A program made the position numbers and the translations under genes. The notes under the pieces were generated by a model. The model had not been told where the DNA came from. It was given only the letters and a program-made list of their open reading frames with translations, and did not search any database. Shown one piece after another: positions 29,690-40,556 of a stretch of DNA of 64,000 nucleotides. The stretch is from Diplonema papillatum (Eukaryota; Euglenozoa; Diplonemea; Diplonemida; Diplonemidae), in assembly GCA_030068145.1 (NCBI GenBank), contig JAPJBO010000044.1:62001-126000 (forward strand). The letters are read 5' to 3'. The first letter of the stretch is position 1; each line of letters begins with the position of its first letter.

Positions 29690-30815
29690 ATCGTTGCAGC
29701 ATGTTTCGGTCTCTGCCGTTGATCCGCAAGCGTCCTACGCCTGTTGATGGGTCGTCTACCGCGTGCTTCCCGCCTTTTGACGACCCGGACCCGGCCGTGC
29801 TCTAACCCTTCGTGCGAAAACACGGGGAGGAACCCTTCACGTGCGCGGTGCAACCCAACATCACCGCATACTGTGGCACCGCGTGCCACAACGCCCACTG
29901 GAACGACGGACACAAGAAGCTGTGCAAGTCGTTGGCTCTTTGAGCACTCGGGAGCATCGTTGCAGCATGTTTCTGTCTCTGCCGTTGATGATGGCCGCAA
30001 GTGTTGATGGCTGTTTACCGTCTACCGCGTGCTTGGTGAGTGCATCCCGCCTTTTGACGACCCGGACCCCGGCCGTGCTCTAACCCTTCGTGCGAAAACA
30101 CGGGGAGGAACCCTTCACGTACAGGTGGTGCGCGGTGCAACGTCACCGCATACTGTGGCACCGCGTGCCACAACGCCCACTGGAACGACGGACACAAGAA
30201 GCTGTGCAAGTCGTTGGCTCTTTGAGCACTCCGGGAGCATCGTTGCAGCATGTTTCGGTCTCTGCCGTTGATCCGCAAGCGTCCTACGCCTGTTGATGGC
30301 TGTTTATCGTCTACCGCGTGCTTGGTTAGTGCATCCCGCCTTTTGACGACCCGGACCCGGCCGTGCTCTAACCCTTCGTGCGAAAACACGGGGAGGAACC
30401 CTTCACGTGCGCGGTGCAACCCAACGTCACCGCATACTGTGGCACCGCGTGCCACAACGCCCACTGGAAGGACGGCCACAAGAAGCTGCGCAAAGCGTTG
30501 CTTCGTTGAGAGCTCCGGGCCCGGCTTGTTACAGCACGGGTGTTGTCTCGTTGTTGTTGGTGATGGCTGAAAGCGTCCTACGCTCGTGATGGCTGTTTCC
30601 TTGCTCGATGAATGCATTCCGCCTTCTGGCATCAACGACCCAGGCCCGTCATTTAGCCGTGCTCGAACCCCTCGTGCGGGAACAAATGGAGGGGATGCTT
30701 TCGCGTACATGTGGTTTGCCCTCTGCAACGTACCGCCGCATATCGGAGCACTGCGTGCCGCAACGCCCACTGGAAGGATCGATTTGACAGCCTCACATCG
30801 CTGCTATTGCTAGCG
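29690..30815 (+). pseudogene. Array of about four decayed 3'-end copies of the MYND gene
   Basis: The block from the GACGACCCGGACCC codons through the MYND finger to the stop (AAGTCGTTGGCTCTTTGAGC) recurs with the marker ending at about 29943, 30227 and 30508, that is, spacings of about 268, 284 and 282 bases. A fourth, more diverged copy ends near 30790. All copies lack the N-terminal 330 codons. Small deletions (AACACGGGGAGGAACCC, GCGCGGTGCAACC) break the frame before or inside the finger, and no initiator is kept. The copies are 85-95% identical to the intact gene, decreasing with distance from it. Confidence 0.9.
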
Positions 30816-31067
30816 TTGGATCTCATCTCGGTCGTTGTATCCACCTCGACTTCGCGGGTATGGGATTAAACCGGGTTGAATGATTCGGACGTGTGTCAGC
30901 AATGGGACTACCTTGGTTCCCAACTGGATCCAGAAGGCATCGCTCAGGCCGTCTCAGAATGGCGGGAGTATTGGCCTATGTCGTTGGCCGGCCGGCTTTT
31001 TTGTATTCACAATCTTGCAGGTTGCCCCCCCCTTCCCTACAACGTGAAACTGTGCTCTGGTAGCACG

Positions 31068-31278
31068 GGACCATCATCAGCGCGGAACCCGAGTGTCTGC
31101 AGACAGGTCAGCGGTGTGGGTCTGGTTTGTCAGGCGGCTGTACGTAGCTTGTCACAGCCACGTGCTCTGGTAGCACGGGTGGTCCTGGCTGTGACAAGCT
31201 ACGAACAGCCACCTGACAAACCAGACCCACACCGCTGACTTGTCTGCAGACACTCGGGTTCCGCGCTGATGATGGTCC
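31068..31278. repeat. Large inverted repeat (R13), 93-bp arms
   Basis: Arms 31068-31160 and 31186-31278 are reverse complements with three mismatches by eye, separated by 25 bases. Landmarks are GGACCATCATCAGCGCGGAA at the left and its complement at the right. Transcribed from either strand it would fold into a long hairpin. Single-arm relatives occur at 27330-27445 and 57119-57280. Confidence 0.92.
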
Positions 31279-31279
31279 G

Positions 31280-32535
31280 CCTTATGTGCCCATGGCTTAA
31301 AGGACCAAAACACGGCGCAGACGGGACCCGTGCGGTGTTGAGCACACATCCATTTCGAGCACCCCCACAACGTAAGAGCTAAAAAAAAAAGAAGAAAGCG
31401 TGGGCACAGCGAGTTCAGTGGTTGATCGGAGTTCCTAGCCCTGTGGGCAACCGACCAACCGGCACGCACAATGTTCAACGGAAGTGTCGTACATTTTCAG
31501 CGGTCTGAGCGGCGGACTGTGACCGCTGCCCAGCGCGCATAGCCGGTTCATTTCCTGCGTATCTGCATGGTCGCTTTCATGGTCAGGTTGCCACTACGCG
31601 GCACCAATCTGGCTAGGAGCATGTAGAGCGTACGTCCCACCCGATCGATCCTTGTTTCCGGAGCGTACGTCACTTGCTACGTGGACCATTTCCCAGTTTG
31701 TTTCCTTTGCAGCATCACGGGTTCAAGCTTTGCTTTCTCGCTTTTGGACGCTGAATGGAGAACGGCAGCCAAATGACAACGAACGCTTTACTCTTTGGCA
31801 ACGAGGGGGAATTTTACTAGGTCAGGACGATCTCAAGGATTGACAGATTGAGAGCACTTTCTCGATGAATTGTGCGGTTGTGTATGGCCGCTCCTGGTTG
31901 GTGAAGTGATTTGTCAGGTTGATTCCGTTAACGAATGAGATCTCGACCCTTGAATAGGTGGGCGTGTCGTTGTAGGGGGTTTCTTTTGGCATCGGCGACC
32001 AATTTGATATTCTTAACCGTTCACCGTCGGGGTACAGAAACGTGCCGGAGAACACGGAAGAGAAGGGAGGAGGCGGAAGGCGTCAGTCAACAGCACCGCA
32101 TTTCGCTGTGGCAAGTTCGCGGGGAAGCAGTTCCTGGTGGTGGTGTTTGTCGCAATGAATGGGGTCCAGAACATGCACACTGCCTCCAACACGATGAAAA
32201 GGGAGCCATTCCAAGCAGGTTCTTGCAATCCCCCCATCCCAGGAGGATACTTCGCGTATCGCGAGATGCTGCCCTCAGCTCGCAGGAATCCTTCGTCGCA
32301 CTCTTTTTCTTCTTGGCACTTCAACCACAGGTGCTGCAAACGGCAACCCCATGTGCTCTGCGGAGTTTACTTCGCATAATGCCACCGTAGAAAGAAGGTA
32401 ACAGTGCGATCTAGCGAGTCGCAGTCATCATCAGGACCGGAGCCCTGAACCGATTTGCATGTAATATCAAACGTTCTGTATTACCATCAAGCCAAGATTT
32501 TCTACCCCTCGCCTGCACCCTCCTTGCCTCCGACG
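31280..32535. other. Intergenic sequence with partial R5 copy
   Basis: 31405-31480 has R5 words (AGTGGTTGATCGGAGTTCC, CCGGCACGCACAA). A minus-strand frame at 31822-32055 reads like protein (for example VEISFVNGINLTNHFTNQER) but has no recognisable family and no clear exon borders. The remainder is unassigned. Confidence 0.4.
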
Positions 32536-34488
32536 ATGTATGTCTTGCTGATGGCGGCAGCCATCGGCGACACGTGCCAATGCGGGCCGTTCCAGTACCC
32601 GCGGCCGCAGGTCAATATCACCCTGCAAAGTGCCACTCCGCCGAAGTTCGGGCTGCTGGGGCTCGAGAGCAAGACGACGCCATACCCCTGCCCGCTGGTC
32701 TCTGCCGAAGGCGCGAAGATGGACAAGGACGCGCCGCGGCCCGCGTTCCCGCGCCCGCAAATGGTGCGGCCCGGCGGCCGCTGGGCCAACCTGAACGGCC
32801 CGTGGCGCTTCGGCGCCGCGCCCGCGAACGCGGACAACGGCAGCAGCCCGCCCGCAGACCTGCCCTCCGAGGCAGACCTAAACCTGACGATTACAGTCCC
32901 GTTCCCACCGGAAGCGTGCCTCTCCGGGGTGTGGATCAACGCCCTCGGCGACCACAACATCCCGAACGGGCCAGACGCGTGGACGACGTCCCTTTGGTAC
33001 CGCAAGACAATCCCCGCGGGAATTTTCACCCCCAGCATGGGCAGCTCCGCGATCCTTCACTTCGAAGCCGTCGACTGGAAGGCGTGGGTTTACGTCAACC
33101 GGACGCTGGTCGGAACGCACGAGGGAGGGTACACGTCTTTTTCGTTCGACATCACGTCCTTCGTGGTCCCCGGAGAGGACGTGGAGGTCACCGTGTATGT
33201 TTACGACCCAACGGACTACGGGCGGCAAGTGTTCGGGAAGCAGAGGATCACCGCTCTGCTGTCGTCGGGCGGCGTGACGTACACTCCGAGCAGCGGAATC
33301 TGGGACACGGTTTGGGTCGAATTCGTGCCGGAGGCCCACATCCTCGACGTGGTCTCGACCGTCAGCCCCGCCGGAGCCGTCGCCCTCTCCGCCGCCACGA
33401 CGGCGGCGGCGCCGGAGGAGGTTGCGTACGAGGTCTTCGCTCCGAACGGCACCTCGATCGGCACCGTCCGCGGCGCCAGCAACGCCACCGTGCACTTCAC
33501 ACCGGCCCCGGGGGACCGGTACTCCTGGTCTCCGGACACGCCGTTCCTCTACAATTTCACGGTTTCGACGCCCACAGACACGGTGGTCTCGTATTTCGGC
33601 CTCCGAGTCTTCGCCAACGAGAAGTCGTCGTCCGGGCTTGTGCAGCCCATCCTCAACGGAGAGTACACGTTTGCACTCGGGTGGTTAGACCAAAGCTTCT
33701 GGTCGGACGGCTTGTACGCGGCCCCGACGGACGCCGCGTTGAAGAACGAGATTTTGTACAACAAAAACCTCGGGTTCAATCTCATCCGCCTGCACCAGAA
33801 GGTCAACCCGAAGCTGTGGTACCACTGGGCGGACGTGGTGGGGGTGATGATCTTCCAGGACATGCCGCAGCACTACACCGACGCACACGGCATCACGCCT
33901 TCGGTCGACCTCTACGAAGCCGACCTGCGGGAGATGATGACGCGCCGGATGTCGTCCCCCAGCATCGTGCAGTGGATCATCTTCAACGAAGCCGACATGA
34001 TCGCACACTTCAACGTGTCCCACGAGCTGTCTTTGGCCCAATCCCTCGACAGCACACGCATCATCGACGCGGCCAGCGGTAGCCCCGGGCAAAGTCTCGA
34101 CCTCGGGAACGTGAGCGACGTGCATCACTACCCATGGCCCTTGCCCGCCAACGTGTCCAGCATCCAGTACAATATGGCCGGCGAGTGGGGAGGCATCGGA
34201 TACTGGATGATCGACCACTTGTACCTGTCCGACGGCTGCTTTTCCGTCACCCCGGTGCCCACGCCCGAGGCTGGCGTGGCAGCGTACAGTACCGCCCTGG
34301 CCAACTTCTTGCCACTGACCGTCAACATCTCGTCGTCCATCATCACCGGCTCGACGGACGTAGAGCGGGAGTGCGACGGCTTCCTGACGTACGACCGAGT
34401 GCACAAGTACAACAGCACCCTGACGCAGCAGATAGCGCAGGTGAACGCGAAGTTCCGCGCAGCGGCAGAGCAGCTGGGTTCTCAATGA
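32536..34488 (+). CDS. Secreted glycoside hydrolase family 2 protein
   Basis: A 650-residue protein with a short hydrophobic N-terminus (MYVLLMAAAIG) that may be a signal peptide. GH2 order is clear: an N-terminal jelly-roll sugar-binding domain (WANLNGPWRFG at about 90, LWYRKTIPAG, and ILHFEAVDWKAWVYVN), an immunoglobulin-like domain (about 280-380), and a C-terminal TIM barrel. In the barrel IIFNEAD supplies the acid/base Glu485 and NMAGEWGG the likely nucleophile Glu550. Retaining GH2 enzymes cleave beta-galactosides, beta-glucuronides or beta-mannosides; the substrate cannot be told here. At least eight N-x-S/T sites favour secretion or a lysosomal location. The start is the first ATG in the frame, since the upstream extension lacks one. 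Two fragments of its 3' end lie downstream, around GA microsatellites. Confidence 0.93.
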   Translation: MYVLLMAAAIGDTCQCGPFQYPRPQVNITLQSATPPKFGLLGLESKTTPYPCPLVSAEGAKMDKDAPRPAFPRPQMVRPGGRWANLNGPWRFGAAPANADNGSSPPADLPSEADLNLTITVPFPPEACLSGVWINALGDHNIPNGPDAWTTSLWYRKTIPAGIFTPSMGSSAILHFEAVDWKAWVYVNRTLVGTHEGGYTSFSFDITSFVVPGEDVEVTVYVYDPTDYGRQVFGKQRITALLSSGGVTYTPSSGIWDTVWVEFVPEAHILDVVSTVSPAGAVALSAATTAAAPEEVAYEVFAPNGTSIGTVRGASNATVHFTPAPGDRYSWSPDTPFLYNFTVSTPTDTVVSYFGLRVFANEKSSSGLVQPILNGEYTFALGWLDQSFWSDGLYAAPTDAALKNEILYNKNLGFNLIRLHQKVNPKLWYHWADVVGVMIFQDMPQHYTDAHGITPSVDLYEADLREMMTRRMSSPSIVQWIIFNEADMIAHFNVSHELSLAQSLDSTRIIDAASGSPGQSLDLGNVSDVHHYPWPLPANVSSIQYNMAGEWGGIGYWMIDHLYLSDGCFSVTPVPTPEAGVAAYSTALANFLPLTVNISSSIITGSTDVERECDGFLTYDRVHKYNSTLTQQIAQVNAKFRAAAEQLGSQ

Positions 34489-34559
34489 TCTCAGCCCGCG
34501 CAACTTGCTTTTTAGCAGTCGAGATGGTCCAGAGGCGGGCACTGCAGTCAGAGCGTCCA

Positions 34560-34705
34560 ATCAAGGACAGAGAAAAAGCAGCAGCTCCGAAGCAACTTGC
34601 CCGAGGTGGATTCGGCAAAATGCCCGTACTGCACTTTGCCTAGCAGAGATTAACGCGCAGTTCCGTGTAGTAGAAGAACCGAAGGGTTCTCACGACCTCC
34701 CTGAT
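34560..34705 (+). pseudogene. Fragment of the GH2 gene 3' end, copy 1
   Basis: GAGATTAACGCGCAGTTCCG, then GTAGTAGAAGAACC and GGGTTCTCA, echoes the last 20 codons of the GH2 gene (CAGGTGAACGCGAAGTTCCG, GCAGAGCAGCTGGGTTCTCA) with substitutions. Confidence 0.55.
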
Positions 34706-34744
34706 AGTTCAGAGAATGGTTCTGGTTCGATAGTATAGTTGCCC

Positions 34745-35335
<591 letters not shown>

Positions 35336-35749
35336 AAGGGCCGAGAGACAAAAGACCGAGACAGCACTCTGACCCGGCTGCGGTTGCACCCGAGCTGAAT
35401 CTCAGAAACGAAGCCAGAACCAGTCCAAACCACTGGTTCCAATACTCCTTTCGACACCCCAACGAACATGACCGTCCGCGTTCGAGTTTTGAGGAACGGC
35501 CGCCCACTTTGTTTTGAGCCGCGTCTGCTTCCATCTCTTTTCGTCTCAGGGCTGCTTCGCGATGATTCTCCGTCTTTTGTACTATATTGCGGTACTGTTC
35601 AAGAGCAGCGGCCGGATCTAGCGAGTGAGCGACGACACCTTCCTTTTTTTTTTTGTCGTATAAGACGCTAGTCTTAGAAGATTAATATTAACCGACTAAT
35701 GATATACTGTGAAACAGGGCCTCTCGCTCCATCACACAACCGCTCACGC

Positions 35750-36025
35750 TCTTGCTTAGCGCCAGCTTGAAAGGAAATGCTCGACGATGCTGCCCGACAT
35801 AGAACAGAAGGAATCCCAAGCGCTGTAACTACCGAACCACGTATTGAACGGACGTGAGTTCATGCGGGTCTACCCCTACACGACAAATCACCGTCCTGAG
35901 CGAGAAAGCAACACACGGTGGTGTAAGCGAAGAACAAATCAAATTGTCTTTGTATTGTATTTGCCCCTTACCTCTATATTTCCTCCCTTCCATTCGGAGT
36001 CGAAGCAGCTACGTCGAGTATTCTT
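35750..36025 (+). mobile_element. R6 TIR element, copy 2
   Basis: GAAATGCTCGACGATGCTGC at the left and GCAGCTACGTCGAGTATT at the right are inverted. CTGTAACTACCGAACCACGT and GTATTGTATTTGCCCCTTAC lie inside. It is closely matched by 57990-58295. The ends resemble those of family M, suggesting one transposase system mobilised both. Confidence 0.75.
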
Positions 36026-36130
36026 TTGTGTTAACAATGCATTGTTGGTACTAAAAATTAGTACTTGGCAGCGTACTACAGGCAACTCACCAAATCAGGT
36101 GAAAAGCCGCTAGTGCGCACAAACAAAAAG
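36026..36130 (+). repeat. Dispersed repeat R7, copy 1
   Basis: AACAATGCATTGTTGGTACT, then CTAGTGCGCACAAACAAAAAG. Related copies lie at 38935-39080 and 39430-39590, both upstream of copies of the small unknown gene. Confidence 0.6.
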
Positions 36131-36214
36131 TGTACCGAAGAAAGACTGCTACACGGGAGCCAAGCTTCAAGTGTTCGGCGGTGTTGCAGAGCCGCGGGCT
36201 CACGGGTCAAGTGG

Positions 36215-36395
36215 CTACCGACTTTCGCCACTCAAAGCATCAAGGCGTGGTGTACGCTTGGCGCTTCCGTTGAACACAAGCCCGTAGAGACGGCCAGCCA
36301 GCATAGCGGACGGTTGTGCCACTGTGCCAACTTCGACTCAAGCTTCGCACTCTGCGGTTTGACCGTCACCCTCGCCCCGGGCGAGTTTTTCCTTC
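36215..36395 (-). repeat. Dispersed repeat family R3, reversed diverged copy
   Basis: Read in reverse complement it follows 1180-1350: GGTCAAACCGCAGAGTGCG, GAAGCTTGAGTCGAAGTTGG and GAACACAAGC in matching order. Confidence 0.55.
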
Positions 36396-36584
36396 CCTTT
36401 TTGCACTGGGTGGACAGCGTAAGATTCTCTCTCGTATCATTTTCGTTGGTACTTCAACCAAATACACCGTGCTAAAGAGAAACGACGACTACTTGCCTAC
36501 AGCGACCGACAAGTGTCCTCTTCTCTTCCGGAGGAGTGAGGGCGGTTGAAGAAGAGCCACAGCCCCAGACCCCTCCCCACCCTT

Positions 36585-36745
36585 CTTTAGTGCTAGCAAT
36601 CTTGCGGGTTGCCCTACAATGGAATTGTGCAGGTAAAAAAGACGTAGCGTGTTTTGGGGGTTGATCAGAGTTCCAAACTTGAGAATGAAACAGGGTAAAT
36701 ACAAGCGGAAAACGATCAACCGACACGTACAAACAAACCAACGAA
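36585..36745 (+). repeat. Dispersed repeat R5, copy 3
   Basis: AGCAATCTTGCGGGTTGCCC, AATTGTGCAGGTAAAAAAG and GGGGGTTGATCAGAGTTCC match 11860-12025. Confidence 0.65.
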
Positions 36746-38043
36746 GAGAAGATGATACCGTATTGGAGCCAACTTGTTGTGCTCGCACCTGGACAGACCT
36801 TCCAGCCAGAAAATCAGTTTTCCGCCCAAGGTAGAGGTGAGCGTTTCTGGTTGTTCCTCACGTACAGAGACTTGCACCCTTTCTATCTTTTTCTTCAGTG
36901 GGAGTTGAGATTCTCCGTCAAGATGCTAGCCGCCGCCATAGGGCGGGCTATTGCCAAAAGGAGGAGAGCCCGCGAAACAACGTGTCAACACACGCCTGCC
37001 AGGCGGTTTCGTCCGCCAGTCAGAACGCCCCCGGCTGCGCCACCATCGGTGCAACAATCATCTTTGACAGGGCCACGGCTCGCTCCGCGCCCACGGCGCA
37101 ACGACTTGCGCCCGCCGTAGTAGTACGGGATAGCAGTGGGGCGACCGGATACAGCTCGGAGAGATGGTCCCTGCACCCTAACTCGTCTCTCTCTCTTTTT
37201 TTGCCACACACAGCGACCGCCCCCTCGGAGGACAGTCCTGCGGTGTAACCTGAACGCAACCCAGGTCAAATGCACAAACAAACGAAAAGTTTGATGTTAA
37301 TACTAGCATCGAACGCGCCTCTGAGCTAAGACTTCTGCTTCAATCACGTACGTACTTTGAACGAGCGTGACCAATTGCCTGCCGACGGTTATGTCGAAGT
37401 ATTTTTCAACTCGGCGTTACTCGGAAAAAAAAAAAAAAAAAAGCGAGAATACCCGGAAAAAATAAAGAACCAACGTTTTGTGTTTCAAATTTGATTGTTG
37501 CCCAAGTTTCTGTGCATAAGTGCGTGCCCGATTGTCCCCGCCTTCCGCGTTGCTCGAGACACTCAACAACAGCGAAATGCTGTCTTTAGACTGTCATCTG
37601 AGACAACAAAGGTGGCATATCCGGCTGCAACTTCAGCCGTTCGCAGCTGAGACGCTCAGATCCTGAACCTATCTCACTATCTTGGTCCAGATTGCTGCCA
37701 TTTTGTGCTGAAGATGGTACGGTTCCCCCTGACTTACTCCAACGCCTTCCATGGAGGAGCAGAACGCGGACCTGGACGGAGAACTCCCCAAACGTGTTTT
37801 CCCAACTACATTGAAGCCCCTTCCCGACCGTAGCATGCGAGGAAGGTGCAAACGTGGAGGGTGCTACGGTAGCCATGCACGGGTCTTGGGCGCGTGCCTC
37901 GTGCAGGGCGGGTGCTTTGTGATCCGCCGCGAAGTTCTCTCCTGGTGCAATCCGGAGAGACCGGCGTCGAGTTTCGGCTCACAGCCGGTTCCCTCGGGCG
38001 GCAACCTTAAGGGAGAGAGAGCGCCAGACACAATCCATCTTAA
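36746..38043. other. Unassigned intergenic sequence
   Basis: Several moderately GC-rich frames (for example 36900-37250), none with a recognisable motif. An A17-18 run lies at about 37425. No gene is called. Confidence 0.4.
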
Positions 38044-38261
38044 AAAGGACCACACACTTATGCACAGAAACGACGAGCAGATGCCGCCCAGGAACGAGAA
38101 CACGACTTGGATCTCCGGGATGGCCAGGGCGAAGAGGAGCGCGGAGAAGAAGGAGATGGCGAACGACACGATGTAGTGGCGCTTGCTGGGTACACCCGCG
38201 GCAAACCACCAGCAGCGCCTGGGCCAGGCATGTACATATGCGAGGAGCCGCGCGACGTAAC
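38044..38261 (-). CDS. Exon of an amino acid/auxin permease-type transporter (AAAP/SLC38-like)
   Basis: On the minus strand, an exon starting after CCACGCAG at 38262 reads KRHYIVSFAISFFSALLFAL, then AIPEIQVVFSFLGGICSSFL. This matches the pair of membrane segments near the C-terminus of AAAP/SLC38 amino acid permeases, where a xxPxIxxVFxFxG turn links them. It probably ends near GCATAAGTGTGTGG (38040-38060) at a GT donor. The remaining exons could not be found, so it is either one exon of a larger gene on the opposite strand or a fragment. It is the only reverse-strand segment with a strong protein-family signal that is not a mobile element or an obvious relic. Confidence 0.5.
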
Positions 38262-38934
38262 CTGCGTGGAATGGTTTTGCCCGGTCCTCCTATTCCTAGA
38301 CAGGCGATGTTGAAAGTTTCCAGAAGGAGGGAGCTCCTTCGCGTCGTCCTTCCTGGCCTGTATACGACTCTCGCATGCTTTGGAAGCACGGGACATCGCC
38401 TCCTGAAAAGTTCTGGTCAGGCACACTACCCCAGCGCAAACTCTTGCAGTACCCCACTGAGGAGATTTGTCACACGGGTGTGGAAAGAATTGTGGCAGAT
38501 GCTTGTCGGGAAGGGGGTCGTTGTTGTTGGTGCTGGTGTTGAGGGATGAGGAAAAAAAGGTAAGAAATCTTTTTGCGGCGGCCTCCGCTGGTCTGGTAGT
38601 TTGTGCTACCACCATTCTTTTACACTCGTTCTCTTGCGGGGAGGGGGAGGCGTCGGTCATTAATCGTGTTAATAGTGTTCCAATCTTGACCACCAGTGTC
38701 CTGGAAGGCAGCGCCTGGGAAGTCAGGCCAGGCCGTCCTCGGTATACTGACGCAGCACCGCACCTCATCACCCGAGGTTTGAGAGCCATGCTGGGGTGTG
38801 CCTCTCTCGCCATGGGTCATGGGCCCGCTGTTGCCTGAGAGGATGCCAAGCACCTGTCATTAAGGCCGCTGTGAATCGCCTCAGATCTACGCAACGCAAA
38901 CGGTGTTCCTAACGTAGCGGCCGGCCTTACCGGC
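38262..38934. other. Unassigned sequence beside the transporter exon
   Basis: Expected to hold upstream transporter exons on the minus strand, if the gene is whole. I could not recognise membrane segments there. Confidence 0.35.
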
Positions 38935-39080
38935 CGTTGAAATGAGCGAAATAAGCACAAGGCAGCTCCTCGAGTGTTTGTGCCAACAATGCATTGCTGG
39001 TACTGAAAGGTTTGTAGGTTTGCAGCGTACCACATGAAACTTCTCGAAGCAGGTGAGTTCCGCTAGTGCGCACAACCCAA
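38935..39080 (+). repeat. Dispersed repeat R7, copy 2
   Basis: AAGCACAAGGCAGCTCCTCG, CAACAATGCATTGCTGGTAC and GAGTTCCGCTAGTGCGCACA. A near twin is at 39430-39590. The left end is the right end of a family M element. Confidence 0.65.
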
Positions 39081-39099
39081 AAGCGTCATGCTCAAATCT

Positions 39100-39310
39100 T
39101 GCAGGAAATTCAATTCAACCGCCGGGGAGGGGGACGTGGGATTAAATGCGATGCAAGACGGGGTCCTCGACCTGATCGCGCTGCGTGCATACGGGACACG
39201 CAGCTGCCGGACGGTACGTTCCCTGCGCCGTACACACCTGGGACGCACAAGTTCCCGCCTGAGTACCTGAAAACTGCTCTCACGACCTGGGAAGACGTAC
39301 GTTGCGAATT
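39100..39310 (+). pseudogene. Truncated copy 1 of the small unknown gene
   Basis: AAATCTTGCAGG, CAACCGCCGGGGAGGG and ATGCAAGACGGGGTCC match the leader and start of the intact gene at 39675. After that, codons 5-20 are missing and the sequence resumes at CCTGATCGCGCTG; a further deletion shifts the frame before GGGACACGCAGCTGCCGGAC. The frame then closes. Confidence 0.75.
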
Positions 39311-39429
39311 TGATAAAGTTGGACTTTCTGCTAGCAGCTCCTGCAAGTGTGCTGAAACGTACCACAAGCGCAATCGCCACACACAAAAAAAGACCCATAC
39401 AAGTTATAGGTCCTCCCTCTCAATCCTCC

Positions 39430-39590
39430 ATCCAAATAAGCGAAATAAGCACAAGGCCGCCCCTCGAGTGTTTTGTGTCAGCCATGCATTGTTGGTGCTG
39501 AAGATTTGTAGTTGGCAGCGCACTACATACGAAATTTGTCAAAGCAGGTGAGTTCCGCTGGAGCGCACAACCCAAAAGCGCCATGCTAAA
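39430..39590 (+). repeat. Dispersed repeat R7, copy 3
   Basis: Same words as 38935-39080 in the same order, again about 90 bases upstream of a copy of the small gene. A motif E right half (CAAGCGAACGTTCACTCTA) follows at 39596-39614. Confidence 0.65.
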
Positions 39591-39674
39591 GTGACAAGCG
39601 AACGTTCACTCTACAGTCTTGCAGGACACATTCAACCGCCGGGGAGGGGGTGGTGGGATTTACTCGTCCCTGAG

Positions 39675-40208
39675 ATGCAAGACGGGGTCCGATTGAGTGA
39701 CGTGTCGCAGCCGCCGACGGCGGAGGAGGAAACGCTGTACGAGAAGAAGAAGCTCGACCTCATCGCGCTGCTGGGCGGCGACACTGTGGGGCGGTGCATA
39801 AGGGACACGCAGCTGCCGGACGGTACGTTCCCCGCGCCGTGCCCGCACACGAGCTACGAAGCGAACCTGCCGCGGCTGCCGCCGCGCAGCGAGCGGGAAA
39901 GCCTCGAAGCCGACCGGGCCCTGGCCGCCGAACGCGTCGAGCAGTACCTGCGGGGCGTCGACAAGTTCCAGCGCAGGGCGCAGCACCTCACCCTCGACCC
40001 GCTGCTGATGAACCCGTATGTTCCCCCAGGGGTCGCTCCGTTCGAGACGCTCTACGCGTGCGCCGGGTCACCCACGCACGACCGTTCTGCGCTGCCGCTC
40101 ACTATGCACACGTACCTTCCCCCCGACGACCACCACTTCGCCGACATCACCCAGGCGCAGGACGACAACTACAGGCGGAAGCAGGTTATCATGAAGTACG
40201 CCTTGTAG
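39675..40208 (+). CDS. Small protein of unknown function (177 residues)
   Basis: An intact single-exon frame from ATG 39675 to TAG 40206. The protein is hydrophilic, without signal peptide or membrane segment. Its N-terminal half is charged (EEETLYEKKKLDLIALLGG), the middle is helical (ESLEADRALAAERVEQYL), and the C-terminal third is Pro-rich (NPYVPPGVAPFETLY, MHTYLPPDDHHFADI), ending DDNYRRKQVIMKYAL. I recognise no family. The GC-rich codon use and three flanking copies, which preserve particular stretches, argue that it is a real gene. A TCTTGCAG acceptor-like sequence lies 58 bases upstream. Short Pro/Tyr-rich motifs of this style occur in microtubule-associated axonemal proteins, but that is only a guess. 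Confidence 0.75.
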   Translation: MQDGVRLSDVSQPPTAEEETLYEKKKLDLIALLGGDTVGRCIRDTQLPDGTFPAPCPHTSYEANLPRLPPRSERESLEADRALAAERVEQYLRGVDKFQRRAQHLTLDPLLMNPYVPPGVAPFETLYACAGSPTHDRSALPLTMHTYLPPDDHHFADITQAQDDNYRRKQVIMKYAL

Positions 40209-40317
40209 GATCTTGGGTCCGTAGTAGGTCCTAATTGGGTTTGTAGTGATCGAAGAGGTAGTCCAGTCACCTAGTGACTAATGCAGGCCATCGCCACAGA
40301 CATTGTAACTTCAAACT

Positions 40318-40556
40318 AGTGGGACGCAGTCGCCGATGGCGGAAGAGGAAACGCTGTACGAGTACAAGAAGCTCGAACCGCTGCTGATGAACCCGTACGT
40401 TCCCCCCGGGGTCGCTCCGTTCGAGCCCCGACGCACGACCGTTCTGCGCTGCCGCTCACTATGCACACGTACCTTCCCCCCGACGACCGCCACTTCGCCG
40501 ACATCAGGACGACAACTACAGGCGGAAGCAAGTTATCATGAAGTACGCCTTGTAGG
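40318..40556 (+). pseudogene. Internally deleted copy 2 of the small unknown gene
   Basis: GCGGAAGAGGAAACGCTGTA joins directly to CTGCTGATGAACCCGTACG, skipping about 80 codons, and it continues to AAGCAAGTTATCATGAAGTA and TAG. Two small deletions (after GAGCCC and at GACATCAGG) break the frame, although the last 40 codons are otherwise well kept. Confidence 0.85.

Noticed and set aside
31822-32055. Minus-strand frame containing VEISFVNGINLTNHFTNQER
   Set aside because: It looks protein-like but has no family match I can name, no clear start or splice borders, and no copy elsewhere. It is recorded only as a possibility.
32574-34560. Long alternative frames over the GH2 gene on both strands
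   Set aside because: Shadows of a high-GC gene; only the frame from 32536 has catalytic motifs and N-glycosylation sites.
37751-38176. 141-codon + strand frame (starting MEEQNADLDGELPK)
   Set aside because: It overlaps the antisense transporter exon, whose membrane segments are far more protein-like, and has no recognisable domain.
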